Source: Himantopus leucocephalus | Lineage: Eukaryota; Chordata; Aves; Charadriiformes; Recurvirostridae | Direction of reading: 5' to 3' | Assembly: GCA_003993805.1 (NCBI GenBank) | Contig: RSEF01000001.1 | Location: forward strand, 59,104,806-59,168,805 | DNA length: 64,000 bases | In this document: one piece after another, positions 36,521 through 54,958 of the stretch | How the letters are laid out: every line of letters begins with the position of its first letter | How positions within the stretch are numbered: position 1 is the stretch's first letter | The notes under the pieces: generated by a model | What the model was told of the DNA's origin: nothing | What the model saw: only the letters and a program-made list of their open reading frames with translations | Database searches by the model: none | Translations under genes and position numbers: made by a program

Positions 36521-39500
36521 AGGGTCCTATAAATATGCAGATGAAGGCACAGCAGCACCTCCCTTCTCTCGAGCCCCATGGAAGGAAAACAGAGCCTCCA
36601 GTTAAAAACATTCAGGAAATGTAAAAATAGAAAAAGCAAAGGATTCACAGGCCAAGCAAAGACGTCGTTGACACGAGACAGAGTCTCAAGCAAATGCAAC
36701 TGAACAGATGAAAACACACCCTCAGGCGTCAGGGGCACGTTCACTCACTGCGAGTCTCCTTCAGCAGAAGCTATGCTGGCACTTTCTCCAGACTCAGTTT
36801 GTTTGGTTGCTTCCTCTCTGCCCTCATCTCTTCACAAATTTCAAATCTTAAAGCCATCAAAATTCCCATGCTTTCCTCAACTGTCTTTTTGTTGCACAGT
36901 CTGGCCACCAGAAGCAACGGGAAATAAACTGCCTCTTCCAATGGCACTGGGGCAACTTGTGTGGTTTCTGACTGCTACAGACTCCCTGAAGTGATTTCCA
37001 GTATGTGGCTGAGGACGAAGCAGGGGAAAGTAAAGTTTGCTGTGCTGAGTATCCAACTGGTGCTGTGGGACACACAACCTGCCCGTGTCACTCCTGAGCA
37101 GAGTACGGCTGGAGCAATTACTGTTGGGCTGATAAATAGCCAGTTCACTTGTAAACGGAATTTGGAGAAAAAGTCATTCTTATGCTCAGATTGAAATTAG
37201 AGAAGAGTTTTGGCCTGAAGAGAGAGCAAGGGAGGGGATTCTTACCATGTCAGCATATATCACTTAGACTTTTCACAATGACGTGCTGTGCTTAAAAATG
37301 GCAATGCACAAAATGAAAGCTTTAGAAATTTTCATTTTCGCATAACATTTTTATATCAAAACTGGTCTATGTTACAAAATGTTTTACGACATGTAAATTA
37401 CCTGGGGTTTTTTTTTCAGGTCAGAAAAACATTTTGTGTGGACTGAAAAAGAAATAGGAATTTGCTTTTGTTCACAAAAAAATACAAAACAACAGCTATG
37501 ATTCTTTCTTTCATTTCTAATGAAGTCAAACCCCCCTTTTTGTGTTTTTGAGGATGTTGCGGACTGATCAGGGATGATAGGATGGATCCTTGATACTGCG
37601 TTGTGATAGGAATATTTAATTATACCCATGCTTGAAATCTCATCTTCCTGCAGCAGCTCAGCTATCACCTGAATTAAGATATGGATGTTTATTGTCAACA
37701 CGCTGAGATAACACGTTCCCACAATCAATGAAATGCTCACGATGCAAGGGACACAGATACACAGCAACATCTGACATGCCATGGAAACCTCCAAGCTGGT
37801 GGCAAGCAGGAAGGTTTTCGACCAGAAGCAATGTGGCTCTAGCAGTAGTGCACCAGCCCTGCACTGAGAGGTGGTGCTGCATCGCAAGACTTAGCCTTAC
37901 CACAGGTTTTTTTTAGTTTTCTCTAAAGTTAGGATTATCCCCTCGGATGTTAAGAAGACTGGAAATTTTCCAGCAGCACTGGGTATTTTTGAGTTGTTGC
38001 ACCTTCTCAGACACAGCTCTCCGAGCATGTAAAAGCACCTTTACTGCTTTTTCCCATCTGCCCTTCACACTCTTGATGAGGCACTCATAAGCCTGCACAA
38101 AGCCGGTTATAATTCTCTGCTGCCTATCAAAGCCTTCACAAGAGTTAGGCAGTTGGTGTGTAAAGCCTGCTGCCTACCATGCTGACTAATGTTGTCTGAT
38201 TGTTCCCTTGACTCCCCCGTTGGTCCATCTGTACCCATCTGCTGCCTTTTGTCTTCTAATTAAAGTGTAACCACTTTGGGGTAAGAGCCACCTTTCTGGT
38301 TCACGTTCACACAGCTCCGTGCAGAGCAGAGTCCCAAGTCCATAACTGGGTGTGGGGAACAGCAATGACGATGCGCAAGACGTGGCTGCACGTACACGCA
38401 GCAAGGGGGAACGGTGACCCCCTTGCTGTGTGGCATGGGTAAGTCAACTGTAAGAGCCTCAAAATAGAGCTCTCAGCTAAAACACAACCAAGGCAAGAGC
38501 AGTCTTCTGTGTCTGAATGGTGTTACCACATTAGTACACAGGGCACAGTCCTCGGGGTTGCCCTGTCCAAGGAGTCAGGTTGGCAACACCAGTAAGGGTC
38601 AGATGGCTACAATTACCCTCATGAGTAACACCAGCACAGAAATGGTAGGAGGCATTCTAACTACAGGCTGGGCTTAATAGAGATCTCCAGATTTTCCAAT
38701 ATCTGATTTGCATTAGAGGACAAGGTCTCTCCAAGAAGCTGTCGTTGTTTCAATGTAAGAATTCCCTCTGGTAGCCAAGGAGTAGGGCCTGGTGGAGAAG
38801 AGCCAGAATATTTTTCTGCAGGCTCATGAATCATACAAATACACTCCAAAATTCAAGCAAACAAAGTCAGGAACTGCTTCAGCAAAAGGCAAAGACAGCA
38901 AACAGCTTATACTGACAGAATATACAGTGGTTAGGAGGAGACACCCAACTAGTGTCCTGTTTGGTCAGAGAGACGGACTAGCTCATTATTGCAGGATGCA
39001 GTAATCTAATCTAATGGTCTGATACAATCAGTCAGCAAAGATACCATTTGATCAGCATGTCCACAAGATTTACGTAGGAGGCTTTTTCAGAAAGATTGTT
39101 CCATTTATCGTCTGATAAGGAAAGCTTTGCGTGGCACTTGCATCTGCCCTTCTCCTCAGGAGTCAGTGTAAGATTATCGTGGCCATAATTAGCCACAAAT
39201 ACATACAGTTACATCCTGGGCAACTGTGAGAAGCCAGGCCAAATCCTGGCAGTGGGTGCAGCATAGGTGCACAAATAAAGCCTTCTGGTTGTCTGATTGA
39301 ATCAGGGTCATCAACAGACCCATCAGATGTGACCTAGATCAGGTATCTAAGGGACACTCATTTGGGAGTGGGGTATCCATAAAGTATGTATTCTTTGATG
39401 CAAGCCTGCTGCCTAATGAGAAGCAAGGGATTCAGCAAATTACAGTCTCTTAGAGAAATGTCCAGAAAGAACAATTTAAAAATAAGGGGGAAAATACACG

Positions 39501-40619
39501 TACAGACTCCCATTCTAATTTCAGCCATATGTGCTTAAATCCAAAACGGTCCATCTGCCCTAAGTGAAGCTATATCCTTCTAAAAACTGGTTCTATGGGA
39601 ACAGAATCAGTCACTAACTCTGAGTAGGTTTAAACAAACTCCTATGCCATTTCTCCTCAGGGACAATGAGTCATAAATCCCCATGTACACAGGGAAATTA
39701 GCAAAACAAGACTCATTGGCAAAAACAATCCAATCTTGTCTCATCATAAAAGGAGTCCATGGGATAAAAACCATTTCCTCTCTGAAGTCCCTGGACATGC
39801 TGTCAAGATGCCAAAGCTCCACACAGAGAGCAGAACCTCACCAAAGGCAATAACTTCTACCCCAGGGAGGCAAGCATACCTGTGCATGCATGTGTAAGTG
39901 ATCAGAAAGGCTTGCTCAGGTGGACACCAGACAACACAAGGAGGAAACTGTCTCAAATGATCTAGTCATCTTTTGGGGAGGGCCTTCAGAGAAGATGCTT
40001 GGATTTGTATAGCTGCAGTTTTCACCTCACAACCCTACATTCTCGTTCCTCTCTTATTTTTAAAGAGCCTTCTTCAGAAAATGAAATAAAAAATCTAAAT
40101 CCTTCCTTCTGCTGTGCAGGTACATGATTCATACTGGTTCTTCATGGAGTGGCCAGTACATCACAGACCCTTACTAAGAGCCAAGAATACTGATCAGATT
40201 TTCAGTCCTCTTCCCCGCTCCCATTATTTCTGCCACTGGGACATTGAAGCACACAAAGAAATGATGGTGAATATTTATTTTAATGCACAGAAAGACTTGA
40301 GATCAGGCCTGAAGCCTGCATCATCATCATCAAAGCTACAGCCTCTTCAGTGTCTCTGTGGTGTTCATCAGCCCTCCAAAGCTGTAAACTGCGGGAGGTG
40401 ACAAGTGCCTCCATAAGGGCTTTTATTTGCAGCAATCCACAATAGCTTTCATGTGCTAACTGCCTGCTCATACAAAAGGTACATGGTAGAAGCTTGCAGA
40501 AATGATGTCCTCACTGGACCAGGCTTGAAGTTTTTGCTGATCAGCTTGTCCATAACCCAGTTTTCCTTTCCTGTCAAATAAGTGGTCTCTTGTGAGACAC
40601 TCTTCAGGTTCATCTTGTT

Positions 40620-40745
40620 CATCTTATCACAGAAATGTAGGCTAGCAGAGAACCACAAGAGATCACTTACTGCATCCACCAGCTCTGAGGCAGGACAAGA
40701 TAGATTTAGACCCCGTGATGTTGGATATTTTTCTGTGTGTCCTCT
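40620..40745 (-). mobile_element. Old CR1 LINE 3' end fragment
   Basis: The plus strand reads tcacagaaatgtaggctagc, agagatcacttactgcatcc, tctgaggcaggacaagatag and tttagacccc. This matches the 3' end of the older CR1 group in reverse orientation (tagaaatgtagggctgg, gagatcatctagtccat, ctgaggcaggatcaag, acctagacca). It is of the same older type as the fragment at 4185-4395. It ends against a 17-bp tandem duplication. Confidence 0.7.
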
Positions 40746-40779
40746 AGCAAATGAGCCTCATCAGCAAATGAGCCTCACC
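40746..40779. repeat. Two-copy 17-bp tandem duplication
   Basis: agcaaatgagcctcatc is followed directly by agcaaatgagcctcacc, differing at one base. It sits at the edge of a CR1 remnant. Confidence 0.9.
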
Positions 40780-42904
40780 ATGTCTCACCATGCTAACAAT
40801 TAGACAGCTCCCTACATATCTAACTGAAATCTTTCTGCTTGAAAATTTAGCAACGTATCTTCTTTCTGCTTATTGTGGACAGGAAAAGCAACTGACCAGA
40901 ATGTCCTTTTTTCAACAATGATTCAGATGTCCAAACATTTATCTTGTTCCCCTTGCTCTTTTTTTTAGATAAAACAAAACTTATTTTTCCATTTTTCTTT
41001 TCTAAATCTTTCTTTCCTTTCTGTAGATCTCTCCCACATCCTGAGGGAACCCCTCTCAAGCACGGGTGGGCATAACACTGCTCTGGCCCAAGCAGGGGAC
41101 GGGGTCACGCAGGTTCGCGAACTCACCTTACGATCGAGGCTGAACACATGTCTGGAAAGCCCATGCAGCAGAGAGACCGTTTTTCACCCTATTGCAGCAT
41201 TAGGAAGTACCGGAAGTCTACAGTCACCGAGGCAACTGACAGCATGTCACAGCAAATGGCCCCAATCCCAGGGAGCACTAATGTGTGCAATGGTGTAGGG
41301 GAACAGGCTCAGAGCAGCCTGTCCATGAATTTGTAATCGTGGCCACACCAACGGCTAGGGGAAGCAGAGCAGATGCTGCTAATTGATTTTCAAGAGTTCA
41401 AAAGTCAAACACTGATAATTATAGGAGCAGCAGCCGGCAAACATTTTATCTGCTGGGGGGGGGGTGAGGGTTGATAGGGGCAGAGGATTAGCACACGGAG
41501 CAGGGAGAATTAATCTTTCAGCATAAGTTTCCTATCTGTCCTCCTCTAAGATGGCTTGTAGTGGCACCCTGACCAAATCCATCACCTGGGGCTTTGCTTG
41601 TCCAGCCAGGAGCAGGAGTTGCTGAAGCATGTGCGGTAAGAGATGCCGCAGGGAGCCTGAGAATCAAAGGGCTCTGTGGGGTGGCACAAGAGGTTGCTCT
41701 CATGAGCAGTACACAAAGGTGCTCCGAATCCCCAGTGACACACCTAAGGGAAGAGGCAGAGAAGCACCAGCAAAAGGAAGAGGCTGGGAACAACCTAGTG
41801 ATAGAAGTGATGCAAAACTCACTAGAAATTAAAGTAGAGAAAGAATGCCATAGAGGGCCACAGAGATAGTAACGCTTGTTTCATTCCCAGATTTGCTGGG
41901 GGAAAGCAGACAGGAGGAGCTGGGAGCTAATGGGACAGGACTGCTGTGCCCTGCTTCAGCAGAGAAGACAATGTGAGCAAGAGCTGGACAGCAGCACTTG
42001 CCAGCTCTCATGAAGGGATCATGAACCAGACATAAATCCTCATCATACGTGGGATTATAGGAGAGCAGCGGAGAAAGGCAACCAGTAAAGAAAAAACCTG
42101 GGTGAAAACTCCTCCCACAAAAAACATCACAACCCACAGACACAAAACCTAGCGTTGTACCAAGCCTCTGGCTCACCTCGCATGACCTCTGGCCCCAGCT
42201 CACTGCTGCATTGAGGCAGGGGCATAAGGGTGGACCTCCTTCACCACCTCCATCCGCATACCTGCCCCTCTATGATAAATACAACAAGGGCACCTAGGCA
42301 CCCAAAAGACACGTAGGCTGTCTGGCCAGTGAAGCAAAGAACTCTACTAACTAGTTAATTAAAAGGTAGTGGGGGAAGGCATGCAGTCTTCTGCCCCTCG
42401 GGAGCTGAGAACAGAGAAGTGAATGAAATGCAGCACATTTGCTTATCACAAGAGGAATCGTTACTCATGACTACAAGAGCAGAAGAGCTCAGGTTACTGC
42501 CCCTTTCCACAGAAAATGGTTGCTCTGTGTTCTTTCATGATTGTCAGCCCTACCAGGCTTCAGTCTTTCTGAAGGACCGAGGAGGAGATTTATCATCATC
42601 AGGGACTGGAGACAGCTGTAGCTCTTCTGGAAAATTAATTCCTGTTCTGAAATAACTGGTGAGGTTTTGAAGGTATTTCTTCCCAAATGGGGATGAAAAA
42701 TCAAAATCTCAAAAACTTTCACAGACCTGAAATCCTGAAACAGTTCAGTCACTGTCTGCATCTTTGCTGCTCAGAGAATGGAAGGCCCCACACCTGTTTT
42801 AAAACATTTCTTTATACACATATACTCCATGAGACGTTCTCCTCACAATCTATATGCCATCTTTCAAGAATCAACTACGCCAAGCTGTACACAGCAGCAA
42901 ACTG

Positions 42905-43370
42905 TGTCACTAAATCCAGAGGAGACTAAAGAAATGATCAGAAGACTAGAAAACATGACCTACCAGGAGAGACTCAACAAATTCTTGTTTAATCTACAGC
43001 AGAGATGACTGGGAGACAACATGATAGAAGCCTTCAAACATACACAGAGAAGATAAAAAAAAAGAAGAGAATAAACAATTCTCTATGTCCACTAGGGAGA
43101 TGCCAAGTAGTAATGGGCTTAAACCACAGCCAGGGAAATCAAGGTTAGACATTAGAAAAACTTTCCAGGGTTAGGAGAAAGAAGCCATGGAAGAGATTGC
43201 CTCAGGATTTCATGGAGTTTCTAGCATCGAAGGACTCTCAGAACAGGTGAGAAAAACATCTGTCAGGAACAATTTCAGTCTAGTTTATACCTCCTTTGGG
43301 CATAGGGAGGGACTAAATGACCTCTTGATGTTCTTTCCAGGCATGACGTCTTATTATGGATAAAAGTGTG
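42905..43370 (+). mobile_element. Old CR1 LINE, ORF2 C-terminus and 3' untranslated region
   Basis: The plus strand at 42946-43008 encodes RLENMTYQERLNKFLFNLQQ, a decayed form of the CR1 ORF2 word RLxxMPYEERLRELGLFSLE. It is followed by agatgactgggagacaacatg, agaagccttcaaacatacac, a tagacattagaaaaac stretch, and a 3' end with tagggagggactaaatgacc and ctttccaggcatgac. The order matches CR1. It is antisense to GRIN2B. The 76- to 80-residue frames here are element remnants. Confidence 0.8.
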
Positions 43371-49344
<5,974 letters not shown>

Positions 49345-49478
49345 TGTGAGCCCCATGGTACGGATGAGCAGGCAGGAACAAAGAAGGAAGGGACATGTCC
49401 TTGGGCACAAAAGCAAGTCAGACTCGGGGGGACCCGACTCCCCACCCTATGCTCTGACCATTAGGTAACACGGCCCAC
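49345..49478 (-). mobile_element. MIR-type SINE remnant
   Basis: Read on the plus strand it follows the reverse complement of MIR: attgtgagccccatggtacg, gatgagcaggcaggaac, gggacatgtccttgggcaca (cf. taacttgcccaaggtcaca), aagcaagtcagactcgg, then gactccccaccctatgctct and gaccattaggtaacac (cf. cccatgctcttaaccactaggctac). It spans core and head, making it the longest MIR fossil in the window. Confidence 0.7.
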
Positions 49479-49870
49479 CCTAGACATGAAGCTGACAGCC
49501 CTGCAAGCTAATGGAGAGTGTTTCCAAGGCTGGCTGGCATAGGAAATAGAGCATTAAAACCACATCAGATGGCCAATTTAGGACCAGCGGAGAGATGATG
49601 ACATTTTAAACGGTTTCAGCTAGTGATGGGGAAAGCCTGGAGAGGCAAATGTGGCAGGTGGAGGGGACTTAGGGGGAGACGAGGGTGTTAACAAGATTTT
49701 TCTCTGCCCCAGAAACAGCTCTGAAGGAGATGCATTTGAAATCAGCACTAACCACTCCTACTTCTTCCTCCAGTGCCTTGCTGGGAATCAGTTCCTCCTG
49801 AAGCTGTTGACCAGGTGGGCAAATTTGAACAATGCCCTGGTTCAGACAATCGCACTCCCCACCTCACATG

Positions 49871-49905
<35 letters not shown>

Positions 49906-52900
49906 TCCCCTGTGCCCTGTCAGTGCTTGTTATGCTCCAATGAGACAAGCGGTCTGTCTGAAATTGCATGATTATCCTAACATCGACCGCTTCCCTGAAT
50001 AAGACAGGCCATACAAATAAAACAGCCTCTCCACCATTAGCATTGGAGAGTCATCTTGGCAGTCCAGCATATGAGGGAAAAACAGGCTGTAGGTGGACAG
50101 TGGGGAAAGAAAGGCTATGGGACACCTCTGCCAGAGAGGATTTGCAGGGTTAAAGACCGGTGGAGTTTGTTGAAGGGGATGGGGATGCAGACTACCATCA
50201 ACCTCTTTGGAAACTCACGGTAACATGAAACACTGAGGCCAAACGTAACAGCAATGAGGTGAAGGCAGCGAAAGGCCTTTACCCCACAGAATCTGCATAG
50301 TAAAATAGCCTTTTTCTTTCCCCTAGAGACAGCATTAAAACCCCACCAGCCAGAGGTGCCAGGGACAGGCGTAGCTGCCTGCCCAGACCTACTTCATGCC
50401 CAGGAAAGAGCAAAGACAGATGAGTTACTGCATCTCAGCACAAGTAAGCCACAGCTCTAAACGTGTTCCCTCACCCAGCCCCGGCAAGACCTACCCAGCC
50501 TGGGCTGATGCAAACAGCTTTGGCCGGGTATATCATTCCTTCCCTGCAGCAGGTCCTGCCCGCCCCACACACTTGCTCCTGGACGAGGATGAACAGACAG
50601 AAAGGTGAGTGGACACAAAGGACAGGGAAAAGGGAGTTTAGGACCCGTGTATTTATCTAAAAATGGGAACTCTGACCTTCAAATGGCAAGTGATTGACAA
50701 ATAAAGGTTTAACCAGCACTAACTACGCTGTTAATAGCTTCTGCTCTCATCTGAGAGACTGAAACAGTGTACCTTTTTTTTAAGGAGAAAACTGCAACTG
50801 ATACCTTTGACTTCTGATTTAAATCTCCCTTCTTCAAACCCATGGGAAGCTTAAAATTATACTGATATTTTTTATCTATACATTTCCATGGCTGCCTCTG
50901 CCTCAGAGGACAGCCAAATACACGCACAACAGCAATCCAAATCCAGCTGCGAGTGCCTGAGGTCTCCACGAGGTATCAAACCCAATTGCTCATCCCCAAA
51001 AAGGTGAGAATGGGCTCTACCTGGACCTTCGATCAAACTTCCCCATAGCTGGTTCTGACCCTGGCTGAGCCTTTCAGAGGCTCTTCCATTGCTCACTCTC
51101 CCGCGCTGCCCCAGCCGCCTGCGCTGCCTCCCACTGCTGTGGTGCCAGTGGCTTGTGGAGCTGTGAAAGGCAGGCACATCTGGCTGTGTCTGTGTAACAT
51201 CTGTCCTGTGTCAGGTACGATTTACAGCAAAAGGATTCCACGCAAAGGGCATGAGTGCAGCTGATTTTACATAACAAGGGGCATGGACTCTGTTCTTTCT
51301 GCTATCATGAAGAACAAAACCAAAACAAGACAGGAAAAAAATAGAAGCAACCACTGCCTAGGAAAATTAAATCTTAAAGGAACAGCATCTCACTCTTCTT
51401 CATTTGCTCCTTTCTCTCTCACTGTCAGTGTTACCACTGAATCTGGGGAGGTGCACTACAAGAAAGAAAGCAAGTGTAGAGAAGAGGCCAACCAAGTTCC
51501 AAATTGTGCAGGCATCCTGCACCAGAAAATCTGTCCAGACTACAGCCATTTTGTACTGCTGGGAACCAACCTGACCAGCAGGCGCAGAGAAATGCCCAGA
51601 ACTCAAGACCGTTTTCATTAAGCAAAGAGGTTAGGAGAGCATCTAGACTAGGACGTATCCCTCAGGCTACAAGATAACAAAAATATAAGAGATTAATTTG
51701 GTTTCTCCCTGCTGTCCACACCTTTTTAAAAGACAAAAGGGCAGATATTGGGCTGGAATAAATCAGTGATATTCAGCTGACATCTGTGGAGTGATAACTG
51801 TTTGATCTGCTGAGTTTCTGGCCCCTCACCTCTAGGAAGATGAATTTTCTTGGTGTTTGATCCCGACCTGTAGGGTAGAGGAGAAATTTCTACTGATCTG
51901 TCCTTGCTGTTTCTCCAACATATTCAGCAAAATTGTTTTGAAAACAATGTGCCTGTGTGCTGAGATTTCCAAGTGACAGCTCCTATATACAGTGGAAGGA
52001 TGAATCTTTTCCGTCACTCCCTCTCTTAATCATAAAAAAATGGTACTTCACTTTATTTCCCATTTCTTCTATTTATCTACCATGAATTTGTCATTTGAGA
52101 AAGACTCTGAGCTGACAGTTCCTGGGGACTGAGGATATATCTATCCTTAGAGTATGCAGGGAGCTAGAGCAATGGCAGGGCCGCTTTCCTACACACATTG
52201 CTTGATCCTAATGAGACGGGACCATTCCTGAGAACGAGAAGTGAAGCTCGCTTTCCACAGCCTGTGCGGTCCCTAGCCTCCCTCCTGAAAACGTAAGAGG
52301 AAACTCAAGCACCGCAGCACAGGGTTTTGCAGCACAGACAGATATCCGTCAGGAAGCGGACACTGAATTGCCTCCCAGTGGGGAACATGGGGTCAGCTCC
52401 AACCTGGGGCACAAATGACAGTAATGACACCTAGGTGAAGTGCTGCTCAGTGAGCTTCAGAGCTTCCACAATAACTTTTTCTTCCATGTACCTCATACCA
52501 TCTACGACCTGATCTCCCAATTTGCTTTTGGCCCTATGCAGTCATTGCCTTTGACAAAAAAAGGGGAAAGAGATGCTGCCATTCAGGTCTACTGGCATTT
52601 TACACTTCCTTTGCCAGGGTGGCACTCACAGTACTAAGACCAGACTGTGAGAACTAGGTCACTTGTAGGAAACAGTGGTATACATTAGGATGAGATGACC
52701 TGTTTATGGAAAAGGGGGCAGGATAAATCTTCACTTTGCCCCATCTGCTATGTCAGTCACAGCAATATCTTGAAAACCCAACCAAAGCCAAATTTTTCTC
52801 ACACTCATCCTGACTGACCTATTTTCACAAATGCCAGACCAGGAAAAATTACCTATCACAGCCACTTTTTAAATGGGAAAGAGGGATAAGAACTTGGCAA

Positions 52901-54869
52901 CAACATTTTCTCATGAGGAGGTCAACATTTTGTCAGAAAGAAAGAGAACCATAAGATCTGAAAACTATAATGACATTGGACAGAAAATTAAGCTTCTGGC
53001 ATGGTCATGCCAGTCTGGTCTGTTGCTTGACACCTTCTGCCCTTTGTTTTATGGACAAGAGCCCCAGTTAAAATAAATCTTTAATGTGTCACCTTGAAAC
53101 AGTCCCACAAGGAATGGCATCACCTCAACAGGCAAGGGATTTCAGTGGATATTTAGTCTGTCCAAGTTTGCTGAAGGAGAAACGGGAATATAAAATTTCC
53201 ATGCTCCTAATCACAAGAGACAGCAAATAGGATTTCCATGTCAAAATATTCCATTTTAAACCAAACATATTTGATTTACAGCTTTTCTTCCAAAATTTTT
53301 TTTTTTTTGCTTGGAAAATGACACAGTCCTAAGTAGCTTGAGAATATACCTCTACACCTTCTGGCCTCACTGGAAATAAAACAGAAACGAGGAAAAGTGT
53401 TTTAAAAGCATACTCTGGTTAAAGCTGGAAATATCTATAAATCTCATAGGAAATCAGCCTATTCTCAGAAAGTTTTTTTTATCCAAAAAGCTTTGATAAA
53501 AACAAATATACTCCTGAATTGACTCACCAAACCTTTAAGTAATAGAAAATAGCTAATAGAAAAATAGCTTTGAGGTCAAAATTGCTACAGTGACTGGATA
53601 AAATAAAAACTAAATGTTCAGTCCAAAATTGGATCAAACTGCAAAGCTTTACTGAGTTAATAAATTCCTGCCAATTACTTTTTTTAAGTATTATTTTTTA
53701 TTACTACGTCTTTGAATCCTTCCTTATTCATTAGGAACAGATAACATATCACTTTTCTCCAACGTAAAACTAGTCTTCAAGGTATTTCTCCCATTTGAAA
53801 GGGCTAAAAATCAGCTTACATGGGGCAGTAAAAGCATGGAAAATTACATTTGTCAGAACAACCGACAATGGGTCATAATTATGTCTTGGCATCCACCTAA
53901 CAGGTCACTGATGGAAGCCATACCACTGGGAACAGGCAAATACTGAAAGGTTAAGAGACGTCCTTCAGATCTGTTTATCTGTCTTAGGGCACAGTCATAC
54001 AAACATTGATAGGACAAGCAGTCACAGAACAGAAGTCAAATGAGGCTCTTCACAGTGATTTTTCACCCAGGATGATGTTTTTAGAGCTCTGTCAATTTGC
54101 AGAGCCTTAAAAAGTATTTCAGTTGAACTACTGGCCCCATATGGTGAATTTAATCCCACTTTTCTTAACCATTTTGCACGTCCCTTCGAAATCTCCCATG
54201 GACCCACGGCTGTGGATCACAGCTTAAAACAACTGGCAAAGTAGATGTGCATGTCAACAGCCCCTTTGGTCTTCTGAAGGTGGCTGGTGCACTGGGAGTC
54301 AGCTACCAGGGCATCTCAGTATTTACCCAGAGCTCATTCCAGTTTCGGTCCTGGGAGTCAAGACCAGCAAGTAGGTGATCACATCAATTTTCCTCTATGG
54401 CTTTCAGGACTTCCTTGCTTGTGGAAAACCACTCAAATCTGCCACAGAAAAGGTCCCTCGCACTGCTGCCAGAAACCAGACAAGGCTAAACTAGCCGGAG
54501 AGACTGAAATAAATCCCTTTATTACACTCTCTGAAACAGCAGACTAACTTAACTTTTTTGACCCATCAAGAAACCACAAGCGATTTGGGGGTTATTCAAC
54601 GTTTATCAAGTGTTGAAAGCATTCACACATTTGCAAGGGCAGCAAATTCACAGTGCTCGCAGGAGCAGAGTCATTGCCCGCAAGGAGACCCAGTCCAAAA
54701 AGCCTGACTGGATTTTCCTGGGTCTGTAATGGTTCAGCCAAGATGGCACCCTATCACTTTCTTCCCTATCACATCTCCAAGGGGGAATCAATTAAAACAA
54801 ACAAACAATCACTCCCCGTCAGTAACCGTGTGGGGTTCTGGAGGCTGCTCCTCCTCTGCCAGAGGAGCC
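49479..54869. other. Intronic unique sequence, no gene seen
   Basis: Contains a (CA)14 repeat at 49873-49900. From about 52700 to 54000 the sequence becomes AT-rich with many A and T runs, including T13 at 53296-53308. No repeat family was recognised in that part. Confidence 0.55.
49873..49900. repeat. (CA)14 microsatellite
   Basis: Fourteen uninterrupted CA units, the longest dinucleotide repeat here and probably length-variable. Confidence 0.97.
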
Positions 54870-54935
54870 ACTCGCTCGCTCTCTCTCTCCATTGCTGCTG
54901 CTCCCTCTCCCTTCTCCCTCCTTTCTCTCCCTCCG
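54870..54935. repeat. Polypyrimidine (CT-rich) tract
   Basis: cactcgctcgctctctctctc followed by ccctctcccttctccctcct-type sequence, nearly all pyrimidine on the plus strand. It ends 10 bp before the perfect X-box palindrome. Confidence 0.85.
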
Positions 54936-54944
54936 TGGGTTGAT

Positions 54945-54958
54945 GTTTCCATGGAAAC
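54945..54958. promoter_or_regulatory. Perfect RFX X-box palindrome
   Basis: gtttccatggaaac is a perfect 14-bp palindrome and a full match to the X-box GTTNCCATGGNAAC. This is the symmetric site bound by RFX-family factors (also described as EF-C/MDBP sites). A CT-rich tract lies just before it. Such sites are known in promoters and enhancers of neuronal and ciliary genes. That it controls GRIN2B is inference from its position in the gene's intron. Confidence 0.55.

Larger units (their letters stand above)
23241..40619. other. Intronic sequence, mostly unique, no gene seen
   Basis: About 17.4 kb with no exon supported. It holds a purine tract at 24325-24407, short CA repeats at 25876-25889, a possible MIR trace at 27440-27480, a hairpin at 31116-31141, TCC units at 32401-32415, A-rich simple sequence at 34813-34841 and a strongly A-biased plus strand at 35600-36740. 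A 185-codon minus-strand frame at 26147-26704 has one hydrophobic segment but matches no known family. Confidence 0.5.

Noticed and set aside
37775..37788. X-box-like catgccatggaaac
   Set aside because: Two mismatches to the X-box, within chance expectation. The site at 28607-28620 is weaker still.
37384..37887. 167-codon minus-strand frame with Cys- and Ile-rich stretch
   Set aside because: No family recognised and no flanking acceptor or donor that would join GRIN2B frames. Treated as chance.
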